Assembly: GCF_028621955.1 (NCBI RefSeq)
Contig: NZ_CP117516.1
Coordinates: forward strand, 248,001 to 312,000
Source: Erythrobacter sp. BLCC-B19
Lineage (GTDB): Bacteria > Pseudomonadota > Alphaproteobacteria > Sphingomonadales > Sphingomonadaceae
Direction of reading: 5' to 3'
DNA: 64,000 bases
The translations under genes and the position numbers were made by a program. Numbering within the stretch: position 1 is the stretch's first letter; each line of letters opens with the position of its first letter. A model generated the notes under the pieces. It was given only the letters and a program-made list of their open reading frames with translations, searched no databases and was not told the DNA's origin. Below, piece by piece: positions 1 through 10,800 of this stretch.

Positions 1-1443
1 AGTGACGATCCCCGTTCCGGCATCGAACGGCAGATCGCGGGCGCGCGGCACGAAGTCCTTCAGGAAGATCCGGTCGCCGACCTGCATTTCACGCACGCGG
101 CGGTTGTTGGCGCTGCCGGTATCGGTGAGCAGGCTCCATTCACCGCGCTCGACAAAGCGCGGCAACCCGTCTTCTTGCCCCCACAGCGAGGTGACCAACC
201 ATGTCGGCACCGGATCAAGTTCGCGGGGAGCATCCGGATTGCCGACCACCCAGATGAACCCCTGCACATCGAACATATCCTGCGGGTGCCACCCGAATTC
301 CTTGTCGAGCAGCCCGAACAGCGCCCGCATCAATTGCAGCCATTCGGCAAGATCAGCTTCGCGGAATTCGGTTTGCGGGAACAGCCTGCGGCCGAACAGC
401 CTCCGCCCCATCTCGTCGATCTTGGCGATCTTGAACCAACTCGCCTGATCGGGGTGGAGTGTTGCCCAAACCGTGATCGGAATGGACAGCACCTCGCCCC
501 GGCGCAGTCCTGCAATGCCAGCCTCACGCAAAACCTCGAGTTCACGCGCTGCAGCCGGAATGGCCTCGTCCAACGGAGCATCGCTGCGCGCGAGCAGGCC
601 GAGCGCCGTGTAGAAGCGGTCACGCAGCGCCGGATCGGCGTTCTGCACCTCGGACAAGGTTCGCCAGCTGAGGGGCAGGCCCGAACCGCCCACCGAGAGC
701 AGCCGGTAAAGACTTTCGCCAATCGCGCGGTCATCATCCTGCCGTGCAACGATTGCCTTGGCCTGCTCGATCAGACCGTTCTTGTAGGCGCGCTCCACAT
801 CCCAGTACGCACCCGAAGACGCGCGGAAGTCAGTGAAGTCCGGCATCTGGCGAAGGAATGCATCGCGGGCGCGGTTGAGCTCGGGCCAATCGATAACGAC
901 AAAGCCGAGGCGCTCGAGCGCAGTCTTGCAATCCCCGCCGCCCGGAAGCCACTCGCTACCGCGCCTCGCCAAGGCGTCGCGCACGATCGCCTTGCTGGGA
1001 TAGCGCTTGCCGTCGAGAACGAGCCAGTATCTGGTCGGCTGCCCGAGTTCGAGAGCCGCAACGTACTGGGCGACATCGCCTACGGCGTCACATGCACCCA
1101 CGGCTTCAAGAACCGCCTCGCGGTCGAGTTCGCCGAACCGGCCCTGGGGACGCGCCTCAGAATTGCGGAATCGGAAATAGGCCCGGGCCGCCGCACGGCA
1201 GGCGGCGAGATTGGCGTAGAACGAACCGTTCAGATCAATTGCGCTCGGGTTGCGCCTTCCCGCAGCGTCGTCGGACCGCGAGTAAGCCATCTCCGCAAGA
1301 ATCGAAGCCCCGCCATCTCGATCGAATTGCTCGTCGAGACCGTAGGCGCCATCGACCTTGCGCCCGTCTGAAAGCCACGTGGCGATGGACGTTGGCGCAT
1401 ATCCTTGCGCGACCAGCCAAGCCTTGAATTCAGCCTCTCTCAC
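1..1443 (-). CDS. McrB-like restriction protein, N-terminal part (runs off the left edge)
   Basis: This is an open frame of 481 codons with no stop before the window edge, so the C-terminal half is missing. The segment YWLVLDGKRYPSKAIV (about residues 140-156) resembles the N-terminal head domain of ScoMcrA-type modified-base readers. The final residues (QVGDRIFLKDF) resemble the beginning of an EVE-like reader domain, which often precedes the AAA+ GTPase of McrB-like proteins. The ATPase would lie outside the window, so the McrB call is an inference. The start used is GTG 1443 (VREAEFKAWL); an in-frame GTG at 1467 would add eight residues. It is transcribed the same way as the nuclease and HEPN genes to its right, which fits a restriction or defence role. 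Confidence 0.5.
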   Translation of the reverse strand, partial: MREAEFKAWLVAQGYAPTSIATWLSDGRKVDGAYGLDEQFDRDGGASILAEMAYSRSDDAAGRRNPSAIDLNGSFYANLAACRAAARAYFRFRNSEARPQGRFGELDREAVLEAVGACDAVGDVAQYVAALELGQPTRYWLVLDGKRYPSKAIVRDALARRGSEWLPGGGDCKTALERLGFVVIDWPELNRARDAFLRQMPDFTDFRASSGAYWDVERAYKNGLIEQAKAIVARQDDDRAIGESLYRLLSVGGSGLPLSWRTLSEVQNADPALRDRFYTALGLLARSDAPLDEAIPAAARELEVLREAGIAGLRRGEVLSIPITVWATLHPDQASWFKIAKIDEMGRRLFGRRLFPQTEFREADLAEWLQLMRALFGLLDKEFGWHPQDMFDVQGFIWVVGNPDAPRELDPVPTWLVTSLWGQEDGLPRFVERGEWSLLTDTGSANNRRVREMQVGDRIFLKDFVPRARDLPFDAGTGIVT

Positions 1444-1618
1444 TCGTTTGTCCCTGTTATTCTGCACATGACCCAATGTCGCACGGCGATACGACAGATT
1501 CGGTCATTGAAATGATAATGCTCGAAAAACCAAGCCCTTCACACGGGAAATTGCTTCCCCGCTCTCGGTTCACCCCCAAATACCATCCTAGGCCATGGCA
1601 ATCATTGTCCCCGCGCCG

Positions 1619-3100
1619 TCAGTTGCCAGCCAAGGCCCGCGCGACGGCAACCATCGCCCAGGTATCCCTCGCGCAATAGGCCCTGAGTGCCTCTTCCAGC
1701 GCCTCACGCCGTCCCGGATCGCAGGCCGGATCGGCGGCCTCAAACCAAGCCGCCTGCGCGTCGCCCCCATCCTTTACTTCGAGCGCACCATAATCCAGCT
1801 CCGAGGCGATGGTAGGGAGCACCGCCTTGATCGACCAGCTGCCGCGCTGATCGCGGTGATACCAGTGGTTGCGGGCGATAGGCAGGAGATCGACCGTGGC
1901 CTCGGCCATCGCTTCAAGGCGCGGGGCGAGGTCTGGAAAGGACTTGGCCAGATCGCGCAGCACGCTGCGCTCGAAAGCGGCGTTGTAGGCGATGATCGTG
2001 GCACCTTCGGGAATTTGCTCGACCAGCGCCTCAGCACAGGCACGGCGCGGGTCGGATCCATCGCAGCTCAGGAACTCGTGATGCGTCATGCGCCCGCCGC
2101 GCCGTTCGAGGTGGAGCGAAAACTGGAACGGGATCTGCTGATACGGCCGCGTGCCCACCCAGCGCGGGACGGCCGGAGCGACAGTCTCGAAATCGAGCCA
2201 TGCGCGCGGCCAACCCCACCCGGCCATGGCCTTGCGCGCCCCTTCGGCGTCGTGGAATGGGATGCCGTCACGGGTGGCGGCCAGGATGCGGGCGTGGCGG
2301 TCGTTCAGGTCGGATTCGGCCAGATCGAGTAAGTCCTCGACCCCGCGCTCCAGCCAGCGCTTGCCGCCGCCGTAGGGGAGCACGGTCACCGGCCATTCGG
2401 GACCCTGCGGCAAGCCTCGGCTGCAATAAGCGACGAATTCACAGGCGAAGGGCGCGCTGCAATGATCTCCCATTTCGCGTTCGGGCTCGTGGCCGGACAG
2501 TGTGGCGCGTGCCTCGGCCACCAGCGCCGGGCGAGTGGCAATAGTGCCTTCCAGCTCGCCGAGCAGGTCCGCATCGGTGAACAACCCGGCATAGTCGCCT
2601 TCGCGAGACAGGACGAAGCTGGTGTCGATATGACGGATGGCGGCTCGCTTCAGCTCGATCCCCGCCTCACGCATCACCCAGACCTGCGTGGCGAGATCGC
2701 CGCGGTGGTAGTCCTTGACCTTGCCCGAGCTCTTGACCTCGGCCGCCGCCCAGCCCCCGCCTTCGAGCTTCTCCAGCACATCGACCCGCACCAGCACGCC
2801 GTCATGTTCGAAGGTCGCCTCGAAGATCGGGCCGGGGTGCCCGCCTGAAATGAGCGAGGACGTCTTGGCCAGAGCTTCGGAGAGCGACGGGGGATCGACC
2901 ATCACCCCGCCTCGGTGGAGCGCGCAGGCGATCTCGCCCACGGCATTGCCGGTCGCAAAGCGCGCCTCAGCGCCCTCGTCCTGCTCGGCCAATTCCGGCC
3001 GATGCGTCGCGAGCCATAGCTTCTTGGGGCACTGCTCGAAGGCCGTGATCTTGGATTTGGAGAGGCCGAAACGGCGTGTGGCTTTGCGAGTCTGCGTCAT
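1619..3100 (-). CDS. RecB-like nuclease with C-terminal DUF2779 exonuclease-like domain
   Basis: The 493-residue protein carries two nuclease-like modules. The N-terminal half has a Cas4/RecB pattern: Cys24 in FEQCPKKLW, Asp107, the E121-V-K123 motif, then Cys214, Cys220 and Cys226 in HCSAPFACEFVAYC, as expected for a PD-(D/E)XK nuclease with a four-cysteine Fe-S cluster. The C-terminal half begins with WLDFET (Asp303, Glu305) and contains YNAAFE near residue 379, as in DnaQ-like DUF2779 domains. The likely role is DNA cleavage or trimming. Its substrate is unknown. It lies between the McrB-like gene and the HEPN gene on the same strand, 40 bases after the latter. A weak AGGAAA site precedes the ATG. 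Confidence 0.75.
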   Translation of the reverse strand: MTQTRKATRRFGLSKSKITAFEQCPKKLWLATHRPELAEQDEGAEARFATGNAVGEIACALHRGGVMVDPPSLSEALAKTSSLISGGHPGPIFEATFEHDGVLVRVDVLEKLEGGGWAAAEVKSSGKVKDYHRGDLATQVWVMREAGIELKRAAIRHIDTSFVLSREGDYAGLFTDADLLGELEGTIATRPALVAEARATLSGHEPEREMGDHCSAPFACEFVAYCSRGLPQGPEWPVTVLPYGGGKRWLERGVEDLLDLAESDLNDRHARILAATRDGIPFHDAEGARKAMAGWGWPRAWLDFETVAPAVPRWVGTRPYQQIPFQFSLHLERRGGRMTHHEFLSCDGSDPRRACAEALVEQIPEGATIIAYNAAFERSVLRDLAKSFPDLAPRLEAMAEATVDLLPIARNHWYHRDQRGSWSIKAVLPTIASELDYGALEVKDGGDAQAAWFEAADPACDPGRREALEEALRAYCARDTWAMVAVARALAGN

Positions 3101-3140
3101 GCCGCGTTTCCTACAACCTCATCACGACAGAATTGGTCGT

Positions 3141-3872
3141 TCACTCCTCGATTACCGGATACATCGGCATCGCCCAGTCCTCGTCGGGGTTGTCCATCAT
3201 GAGGTCGATGAACAGAGGCAGCAGGTGACCAAGGATCGCGGCGCCATCGCGCACCTGCGACCGGTTGGCGGCGCTGTTCCAGGTGGCGCCGCCGTGGAGC
3301 AGCTGGTTGCGCAAGACATAGAGCCGGTCGAACAGGATCGAGAGCACCACCGGCGTGTCACCCGCCGCCAGTGCTACATTGGCGGCGCGCTTGGCCGCCT
3401 CGAACGTGATTTCCCACCCTGCCCCGCCCGGAAGACCACCATGGTGTTTCCAGAAAGGTGCGAAGACATAGCGGTTGTCGAGCAAAATCCGGATTTCCTG
3501 CGGGAAGCGCGTCCAAAGCGCCTTGTAGAGACGGCCGCCGGTATCCAGCCTTACGAGATCGCAGAAAAAGCCATCAAAGCGTTCGCGTTCGGTCGCAGCG
3601 CCGGGACGGCGACCCTCCCCTTCGTCGTCCTCAAGCGCGCGCTCGAGATCACCGGCATAGGCGGCGTTGAAGCCGATCCACAGGTGAATGAACCGGGTAT
3701 CGAGGTCTTCCTCCTCGCGATGCGCTCTGAGCAACCAGCTTAGCGCGCGGTGCACCCGCAGGGTCAAAGGCAAGGCAAAGCCATCACGCAAGGCGCGCTG
3801 CTTGTCTTTGAGGAGTTCGGGGTGGAGGGGATCGAATGTAGGCATCGCCATAATCATTGCGCCATAAGACAT
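3141..3872 (-). CDS. HEPN-domain protein
   Basis: A protein of 234 to 243 residues depending on the start. The key motif is RNQLLHGG near residue 188, matching the R-N-x3-H signature of HEPN domains. Many HEPN proteins are RNases used in toxin-antitoxin and abortive-infection systems; others only bind RNA or nucleotides. The first half is helical and contains RFIHLWIGFNAAYAG, a segment seen in Apea-like HEPN proteins. The start is uncertain: ATG at 3872 and ATG at 3845 (MPTFDPLHPE) are both in frame, neither with a clear ribosome binding site, and the shorter form fits family starts better. It is probably co-transcribed with the nuclease gene that follows. Confidence 0.65.
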   Translation of the reverse strand: MSYGAMIMAMPTFDPLHPELLKDKQRALRDGFALPLTLRVHRALSWLLRAHREEEDLDTRFIHLWIGFNAAYAGDLERALEDDEGEGRRPGAATERERFDGFFCDLVRLDTGGRLYKALWTRFPQEIRILLDNRYVFAPFWKHHGGLPGGAGWEITFEAAKRAANVALAAGDTPVVLSILFDRLYVLRNQLLHGGATWNSAANRSQVRDGAAILGHLLPLFIDLMMDNPDEDWAMPMYPVIEE

Positions 3873-4027
3873 TTCCCGACAATATTTATCTCGTTTTCCC
3901 AGACGCTTCCAATTAGCGTTGCCTGAATGATGGAACGCAGAAAAAGGCGAGCGACCGGATTTGTCGCAGTTATGATCGATAGTCTTCCCTCAGCTGTCCT
4001 TGGCCGATTCTTGGGAGATTATCCCTG

Positions 4028-4801
4028 ATGCACGAAATTACGATGGCCGACCCTTCGCGCGATTTCCTCGCAATGTGGCACGCGGTCGGTAGCCACATTC
4101 AGAGCTTCTTTGAGGACGGGCTGCACAGCTGGCTCAAGGTAGAACCTCGCCCGCCCTTTCTTGAGCACCTTTCTTTCCGGCTCGGCAACCAAGTGTTCTT
4201 CATCCGCTTCGAGGATGTCGATGAGCGGGCCGAAGTGCCCGGAAGCCGCGAAGGTCTGATGTCGGTGGCCGAAGGCTGGAACGGCTATCCCTGTCTTATG
4301 CCGATGCGCCGTACCTTGAGAGGGTGGGAACCTGACAGGCCGGGCTGGGGCCTGATCGATTTGCGCGACGGGAAACCCGTCGATCCTTCGACACTGGTGT
4401 CCGAAGAACAAGTCGCCATGACCGACTGGGAGTTGCTCGACTTTGCGGTTCAGGTGGTTCGAAACGCCCTGAAAGGGCGCGGCTATGAGATCATGTCATC
4501 GAACTCAAATCCGCAGGTCGATCCAAACATCTGGTTCGTCGCCGACATGGCACAAGGGCCTGAATGGGTCGTCGTACGCGCAGCCCGATTTCCTGAGCTC
4601 AAAGCGCAGCCTCCCGCCTACCGAGACGAGATCGCAAGGAACGTCGCCCAGATGAGCGGACGCGGCCATTTCGCGTCAGTCAGCTTCGCATCAGCCGATG
4701 ATCCTAACAGCCCGCTCTGGCGCGGGTATTGCGCAGAAGTGGAGTTTGAAGGGCTCGAGCCCTTTGATCGGGCGTGTGAAGTCCAACCTGCGTCCACCTA
4801 A
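4028..4801 (+). CDS. Unknown protein upstream of the sacsin-like/helicase operon
   Basis: I do not recognise this 257-residue family. The protein is soluble, with no signal peptide or membrane segment, and is rich in Trp and acidic residues. It reads as two parts: residues 1-125 (a compact region with FLEHLSFRLGNQVFFIRFED) and residues 135-257 (with PNIWFVADMAQGPEWVVVRA, a possible beta-rich fold). No catalytic motif is obvious. It starts the rightward gene set, 88 bases before the giant ATPase gene, and is divergent from the HEPN gene across a 155-base gap. It is plausibly an accessory or sensor subunit of the same system; that is inference from position only. Confidence 0.6.
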   Translation: MHEITMADPSRDFLAMWHAVGSHIQSFFEDGLHSWLKVEPRPPFLEHLSFRLGNQVFFIRFEDVDERAEVPGSREGLMSVAEGWNGYPCLMPMRRTLRGWEPDRPGWGLIDLRDGKPVDPSTLVSEEQVAMTDWELLDFAVQVVRNALKGRGYEIMSSNSNPQVDPNIWFVADMAQGPEWVVVRAARFPELKAQPPAYRDEIARNVAQMSGRGHFASVSFASADDPNSPLWRGYCAEVEFEGLEPFDRACEVQPAST

Positions 4802-4889
4802 TGCCCAACCAGTCGGTGCGGGAGGCTGCATTCGTAGCAGCAACAGTCTCAGCCCACTGGCTATCCATTCGTCTTGGAATCAATAAAGT

Positions 4890-7800
4890 ATGACCGCCTA
4901 TCAGACCCCTCAGACTGCGATCGTCACAGAGCTCAAGAACTTGTTGCGGGACCGCTACAGGTCGGGCTTCCCAGTGTTCAAAGAGCTCATTCAGAACGCC
5001 GATGATGCGAAAGCGAGAAGGATCGTCATATGTGGCCACAGCGGGTTCAACGATGCCCGTAATCCACTGCTTCAAGCCCCCGGACTTATCATTGCAAACG
5101 ACGGGCCGGTAACCAATGCTCACTTTGACGCACTGAATCGATCAAGCGGCGGCACCAAGGGCGGTGATGCTGCCTCGGTCGGACGCTTCGGCTTGGGCCA
5201 GAAGGCTATATTTCATCTTTGCGATGCCTTCTTGGCTCAGGCCCGTCTCGTCGGACCAAATGGGCCGGCCGCCGAGCCTCGATTACAGATACTCAACCCG
5301 CTTGAGGAGATTCCCGCCGCGAGGAACGCTGGCGAGGCGTGGCGATATGTCGAAGCCGTTGATGTCGCTTTGCTCGATGACTGGGCCAAGGCGAACGAAA
5401 TGGATGGCGGCATGGTGATAGCCGTACCGCTGCGCAGCAAGATCTTGACGCCGGGCGGAGGATTGTCACTCACTAGAGCTGAATGGACGCCAGAAAGTGC
5501 GATTGACGAGCTGATAAACAGTGAAGAACTGTCGTCGGTGCTGTGCTGTCTGCGCAACATCTCGGTGCTTGATATTGTTCAGCCTCAAGGCAACACGAAA
5601 CGCTATGAACGACAGGGTGCCTTTACCGCCCTGTCTTCCCCCAACACAGCCGTCGCAGATCGTAGGCTGACTGGCAGCTTCAATGGGCCTCAAGGGCTGA
5701 TCCACTTTTGTGGCCGCGAAACGCGTCTCACTTCCGGGCATGCAATCAGCCTCAAGGAGCGGGGCGACTGGCCGACTACGTTCGATCTTTACGACGAGCC
5801 AGTGCGTGCTGATGCTGAACCGCACGGGGCGGTAATAGTTTGCCGCCGTATGGCTAGCGATAATCGCCCAAGGCTTAGAATTCGCGATGTCGTCTATCTG
5901 CCTGTGGGCGAGCCGCTGCTCGATCTGGAATTGCCAGTAGGCAGTGAGATTATCGAACTGTTGCTGCACGGACATTTCTTCGTGTCTAGCGACCGCCGCT
6001 CAATCAACTCTGAAGATGGGACCATCGAATCCCTCTGGAATGAAACGTTACGACGCGAGGCAACCCTACCGCTCATTCTGGATGCCTTGGCTGATGGCTT
6101 CGCTGCCCTAGACAGCGATCAGGAACGCTATGCATTGGTTCATGCCCTAACCGCTCGCGATGACAGATGGTGGTGGATGAAGAATGCCGCCGATGCTTGC
6201 AGAGGAAGGGCTCTCGCTCGCTGCTGGGCAGGCAGCAGCACACCCGCATGGCAGGTAGTCCAAGCAGATGGGTTACGCCCTGTACCGGTAGGCACAACGA
6301 CGACACTTCCGCGGCTTAAGGAGGCAATTCCAAGCCTCGAGGCTTGGTGCACTTCTCGGGGGCTGACGCTGTGCTTTGGCACGGTATTGGCTGAAACCGC
6401 GCCGACTTGGCCCGACAGTGAGCTCGCGGAAATTGTCCGTAAAGTCGGGCCTGCCGCATTTACAAAGGGACCAGTAGCCGAAACCATTGGCGCGCTCTTG
6501 GAAGGTCAAGCTGGCCCCCTGACCCGCGAGGCCCTTGCCGATCAATTCCGGTTGGCGTGCTCGGGTGTAGATCAGAGTTTTGCAGCAGCAGATCGCCTCA
6601 AAGCGGTGGTTCGGCATCTGCCCCCAGAGCAACTTCTTTTCCTTCCGCCTTCGATCGATAGCCGTCCCGTTATTGCAGCATTGGCCGCCGCTGCCCTGCC
6701 GGTAAAGTCGATCTGGTTGGATGGTCCGGTCCCCCTCCAGCCTACAATAAGCCTCAGCAAGGCAGTCGCGTTGCTAAGCGCTCTTGAACCTCAGCTTATC
6801 CAAGGCGGGCAAGCAGGCCTTCAAGCTGCTACCATGGTCGGCCAAGTATTGCGCAACGGCCCCCGGTTTGAAGAGCTCGCGCGGAATGAAACTGGGCGAT
6901 ACCTTAAGGTCATTCCTGCTCACCAGATGCAGAACTCGGCGGCTGAACGCCTGTCACTTGAAACCGTTCTGACCCTACAGAACAATGGCCTGCTTTTCGA
7001 TGCTGGACCCAACCCGAAACTGGACCTCCTCGCCGAGGCGGTTGCTGCCCCTGCCATTTACCGATTGGATTTGCGTGACGGAGGAATTGAGGGTTGCGCG
7101 TCGACCAACCGCAAAGAGAGCCTGGTAGCCGTAGTGCAGCGGGCGCAACGCTATGGTGATCCTGCGAGATGCGGAGAATTGGCCGAGTTTTTGCGCGACC
7201 ATGCGTCGGTCGACGATCTGCGGCGCCTCATCACGCAGGATACGGAATTAGGTGGTGACGTTGAGCTCATAGAGTTGACCGGCTTCAGCGAGGCGCTTGA
7301 TCAGCTCGTCGATCGCTTGTGCCCGGACCGTCAAGCGCGTTTTATCTCTTCAGCCACTGCGAAAGAGCTTCACAAGGTCCGCGACAAAGTTGGCCTCAAG
7401 CCTCTAGATATTACATTGTTGGGGCACTGGCTGGACGACGCTCGCTGTCAGGGAACCCTGCCGCCGATTGACGCGGCGACTGCCCAAGCTCTGCTGCAGT
7501 CAACTATCGACGATGCCGTATTGAGGCACCTGCCGCTCAATCGCAGCGTTCACGATGACACTCTCCATCCGGCGACTGCCCTATTTCTGGGTCAACGCGC
7601 GCAGGTGCCCGCGAGCCTCGCCAGCTTTGCGAGACTGGCGGATCTATGGCCCGACCAAGCCGCTAGCGCCCGGCAGAACCGGTTGATCGACAAATGGGGT
7701 CCGAATGCAATCATTCGTACGGCACTGGCGGCGCCCGATCCAGACAAGCTGACCGCTGAAATCTGTGAGGCGATCAAGGCCACCGGCAACATTGGGGCCG

Positions 7801-10800
7801 ACCTAACCGACGCCTTGCGCGATACCGCATGGATCGGCGCAAACGGGAAGGCATGGCAGCCTGCGCAAGTACTTGAGCTGCCCACACCGGCCGAAAATGT
7901 CTGGGCTGAGCTTATCGGCACGAACGATGGCTTGCTTTGTTCCAATCAACTACCCGCTTCCTTGCGCGACGAGACAGTTCGCGAGCGCTTGGCGGGCATA
8001 ATGCCGGACCGGCAAAGCTCGTTTGCGTTAGCCTTTCAATCCCTCGCTGAGGCGCACGTGGGAGGTCTGTGCCTTGATGCAGCACTCCACCTTGAGGATC
8101 TGCGCCGCATCGCCCGTGCCGGGGATGGGCTCGGAATGCATGCAATGGGCAGCGGTATTTGGACATTGCTCGCATCCGCGCTGACAGAGGACTTCCCCGA
8201 TACCGACCTAATTGCACTGGCGGGAACCCTGCCAAGGCCAGAACCTGCGACGGTCCTGACACAAATGAATGCCCTGGCTGGGCTGGCTGAAAGGGGCGCA
8301 AATGAACAGGTCGCCCGCCGGCTACATCTTGCCGGTTTCAAGGCCAATATCGCCGAGCTGAAGATGACCAATGGCCACCTACCGGCCGACCTTTTGGTTC
8401 CGAACGGCAATGACAACTTCGTGAGAGCCGATACGGTGACCCATGATGCCGCGGCTCTTGCATCTGAAGCCCTACTGGAGCGCCGCTATGCTGCTTGTGT
8501 CGATGTCCCAGATGTCTCAGCTCTTACGGACGCCGAACTTGATAGCCAAATGCCTCTGGCACAAGCGCTAGAGCGCGCGTTCGGCCCATTGGTAAAGCAC
8601 GATGTCGGAGATGGCATTCTGCTTGCTCTGGCGATGACAGGCCGAGGTGAGGAAACACGCGAGCTGGCAAGCCTGTGGCAGGGACAATTAGCCTTCGACC
8701 GTATTGCCTACGACCTTGACCAAGTGCCCGCCGCCTTGGATCTCGACCCAACGGCGCTTCCTAAACGACTGGAAGAACTGCGGTTTGAAGTCCGCTTTCC
8801 TGACGGCGGGATGGCTTGGGTACGCTCGATCGCGGGCACACTATTCAAGGCTCCGCTATCCGGCCGCGGCGATGCCTTACTGATCCAATGCCGACAGCGC
8901 GAACGAACCCGGCAAGACATCGATTCCCGAGTAGTCGTGTGGGAGCTTGTGCTCGGGCATGTCGATCCAAACAGCGCCGACGAGGCCAAAGCCTTGCTCC
9001 GTCAATTCGTGCATGACTTCGCGCCCGCTTTGCTGCTGGCGTGGCCCCAGCAGCGCCAGGCTCTACTGGATCTGCTGGACAGGTATCTCGGCAGTGATCA
9101 GGTTTCGCTCGAGGATGCCCGCCACGAATTGCGCGAGGTGCTGCATGATAGGTTGGAAGGTATCCGAACTGGCAACGTGATCCGCCAAGCTGTTGCAGCC
9201 TATCACCGCGCAAAATACTCCGACCCGGAAGCAGCGCGCGATGGGCTGTGGGAGGCGGCACAATCTCCGCAAGGCGCGGCCGAATTGCTCGAGGCCATGC
9301 GCACCAAGATCAAGGAGATGGGTTATCGACCTGACCGCGTCCTCTTTGAACTATATCAGAACGCGGTCGATGCACAGGTGCAATGGGACGACAAGGGTAA
9401 AGTCCGAGTTCAGGTTGAAGCAAAACGGGAAGAGGATGGCAGGCTTGATCGTATCCGCCTCATCCACTGGGGAAGACCCATCAACCAGCCCGGACCTGAC
9501 AGACAAAAGGCTGAGCGCGAAGGGCATGAACGCGATTTGGCACACATGCTCGCAGTCAGTCATTCCGCCAAAGAGGGAGATGCTATCACCGGCCGCTTCG
9601 GGCTGGGCTTCAAGACAGTGCATATGCTGTCGGACAGTGTGGGACTTGCAAGCGCCGGGGTGACCTTGCGTATTGCTGGCGGCATGTTGCCAATCGCTTG
9701 GGAGGAAGGAGAAGCCGAGGCCGGACCCTATAACGACCGCGGCCGCAAGGCGACGTTGATCGACATCCCAATCGCTGCTGACCACCGTCCGGAAGCTGAA
9801 GCAGCGTGGGAGGCTTTCTGCGACGCCGCGCCCTTGCTCGCCGCCTTGGGGCGCAGCGGCGAAATCAAACTGATCGACGGAACTCAGGAGCCGGCCTGTT
9901 TCGGCAATGATGTCCGCGAGTTGATTAGCGGCGTGGCAGGTGTAGCCCTCGATCGCGGACGGCAGGCACTGCGCTTCGACCTCGCCGAAGGCTTTCGACT
10001 ATTCGTCGCTATCGGACGCAATGGACCCTACGCTTTGCTTAGGGATGTCGCCCAGTTCTGGCATTTGGTCCCGCTTGTAGGCGTTGCCCGGAAGGGCGCA
10101 TGGCTGATGGAAGGACCATTTCCGGTCGATCCTGGTCGCAGTCACTTTTCCGGCTCAGCCCAAGAGAACGAAGCGCTTTTTGCACGACTTGGCCAGCGGT
10201 TGGCCGAACGACTCATCGCACTGCATGAAGCCAGCGAAACGAACTGGGACGATCTGGCCAGCAAGCTGGGCATAGCTCCGGACAGCAAGGATGCCTTCTG
10301 GCAAGCCCTGATCGGGTTGTTCGTCCCCGATCTTGAGTCAGGTGAGCCTCAACGTGAGCTTCATGGCCAAGGCCGCGGACTGGCCCTGCTAATGGCGCAG
10401 TGCCCAGTTGTTCCGCTGGCCTTTGGTGGAACCGCTCGCGCGGCTGATATTTCGTGGCGGCTCGACGGAGCGCTTGCCTTCCGGGAAGTTCACCGACTGT
10501 TGCAGGAGTGGTCTGCACTTGATCCATGGCGCGAGAGCATGATCAGCAAGGACACGGCAGATTTGCTGGGCAGGCTCGATTTGCCACGAGGAAAGGCGCT
10601 GGATCTTCCTAAACTCATCGAACTTGTCGCTCCCGAAATCGGCATCGATCCCGCTCTCGCAGAGTTGTTGTCCCCAGCGATTGATGAGGAGCTCCGGGCA
10701 GCAGCATCCAAGGAAGAAGACGAAGCGTTGCGTAGCATTCTGCGGGAGCGGAACTGGAAGGCACAAGACGGTTCATGGCAGCCAATCCGCTTGCTGGCAT

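Noticed and set aside
175..1371. Long rightward open frame at the left edge
   Set aside because: It is the complement of the McrB-like gene. Its product has no domain pattern, while the leftward frame has recognisable motifs and no stop.
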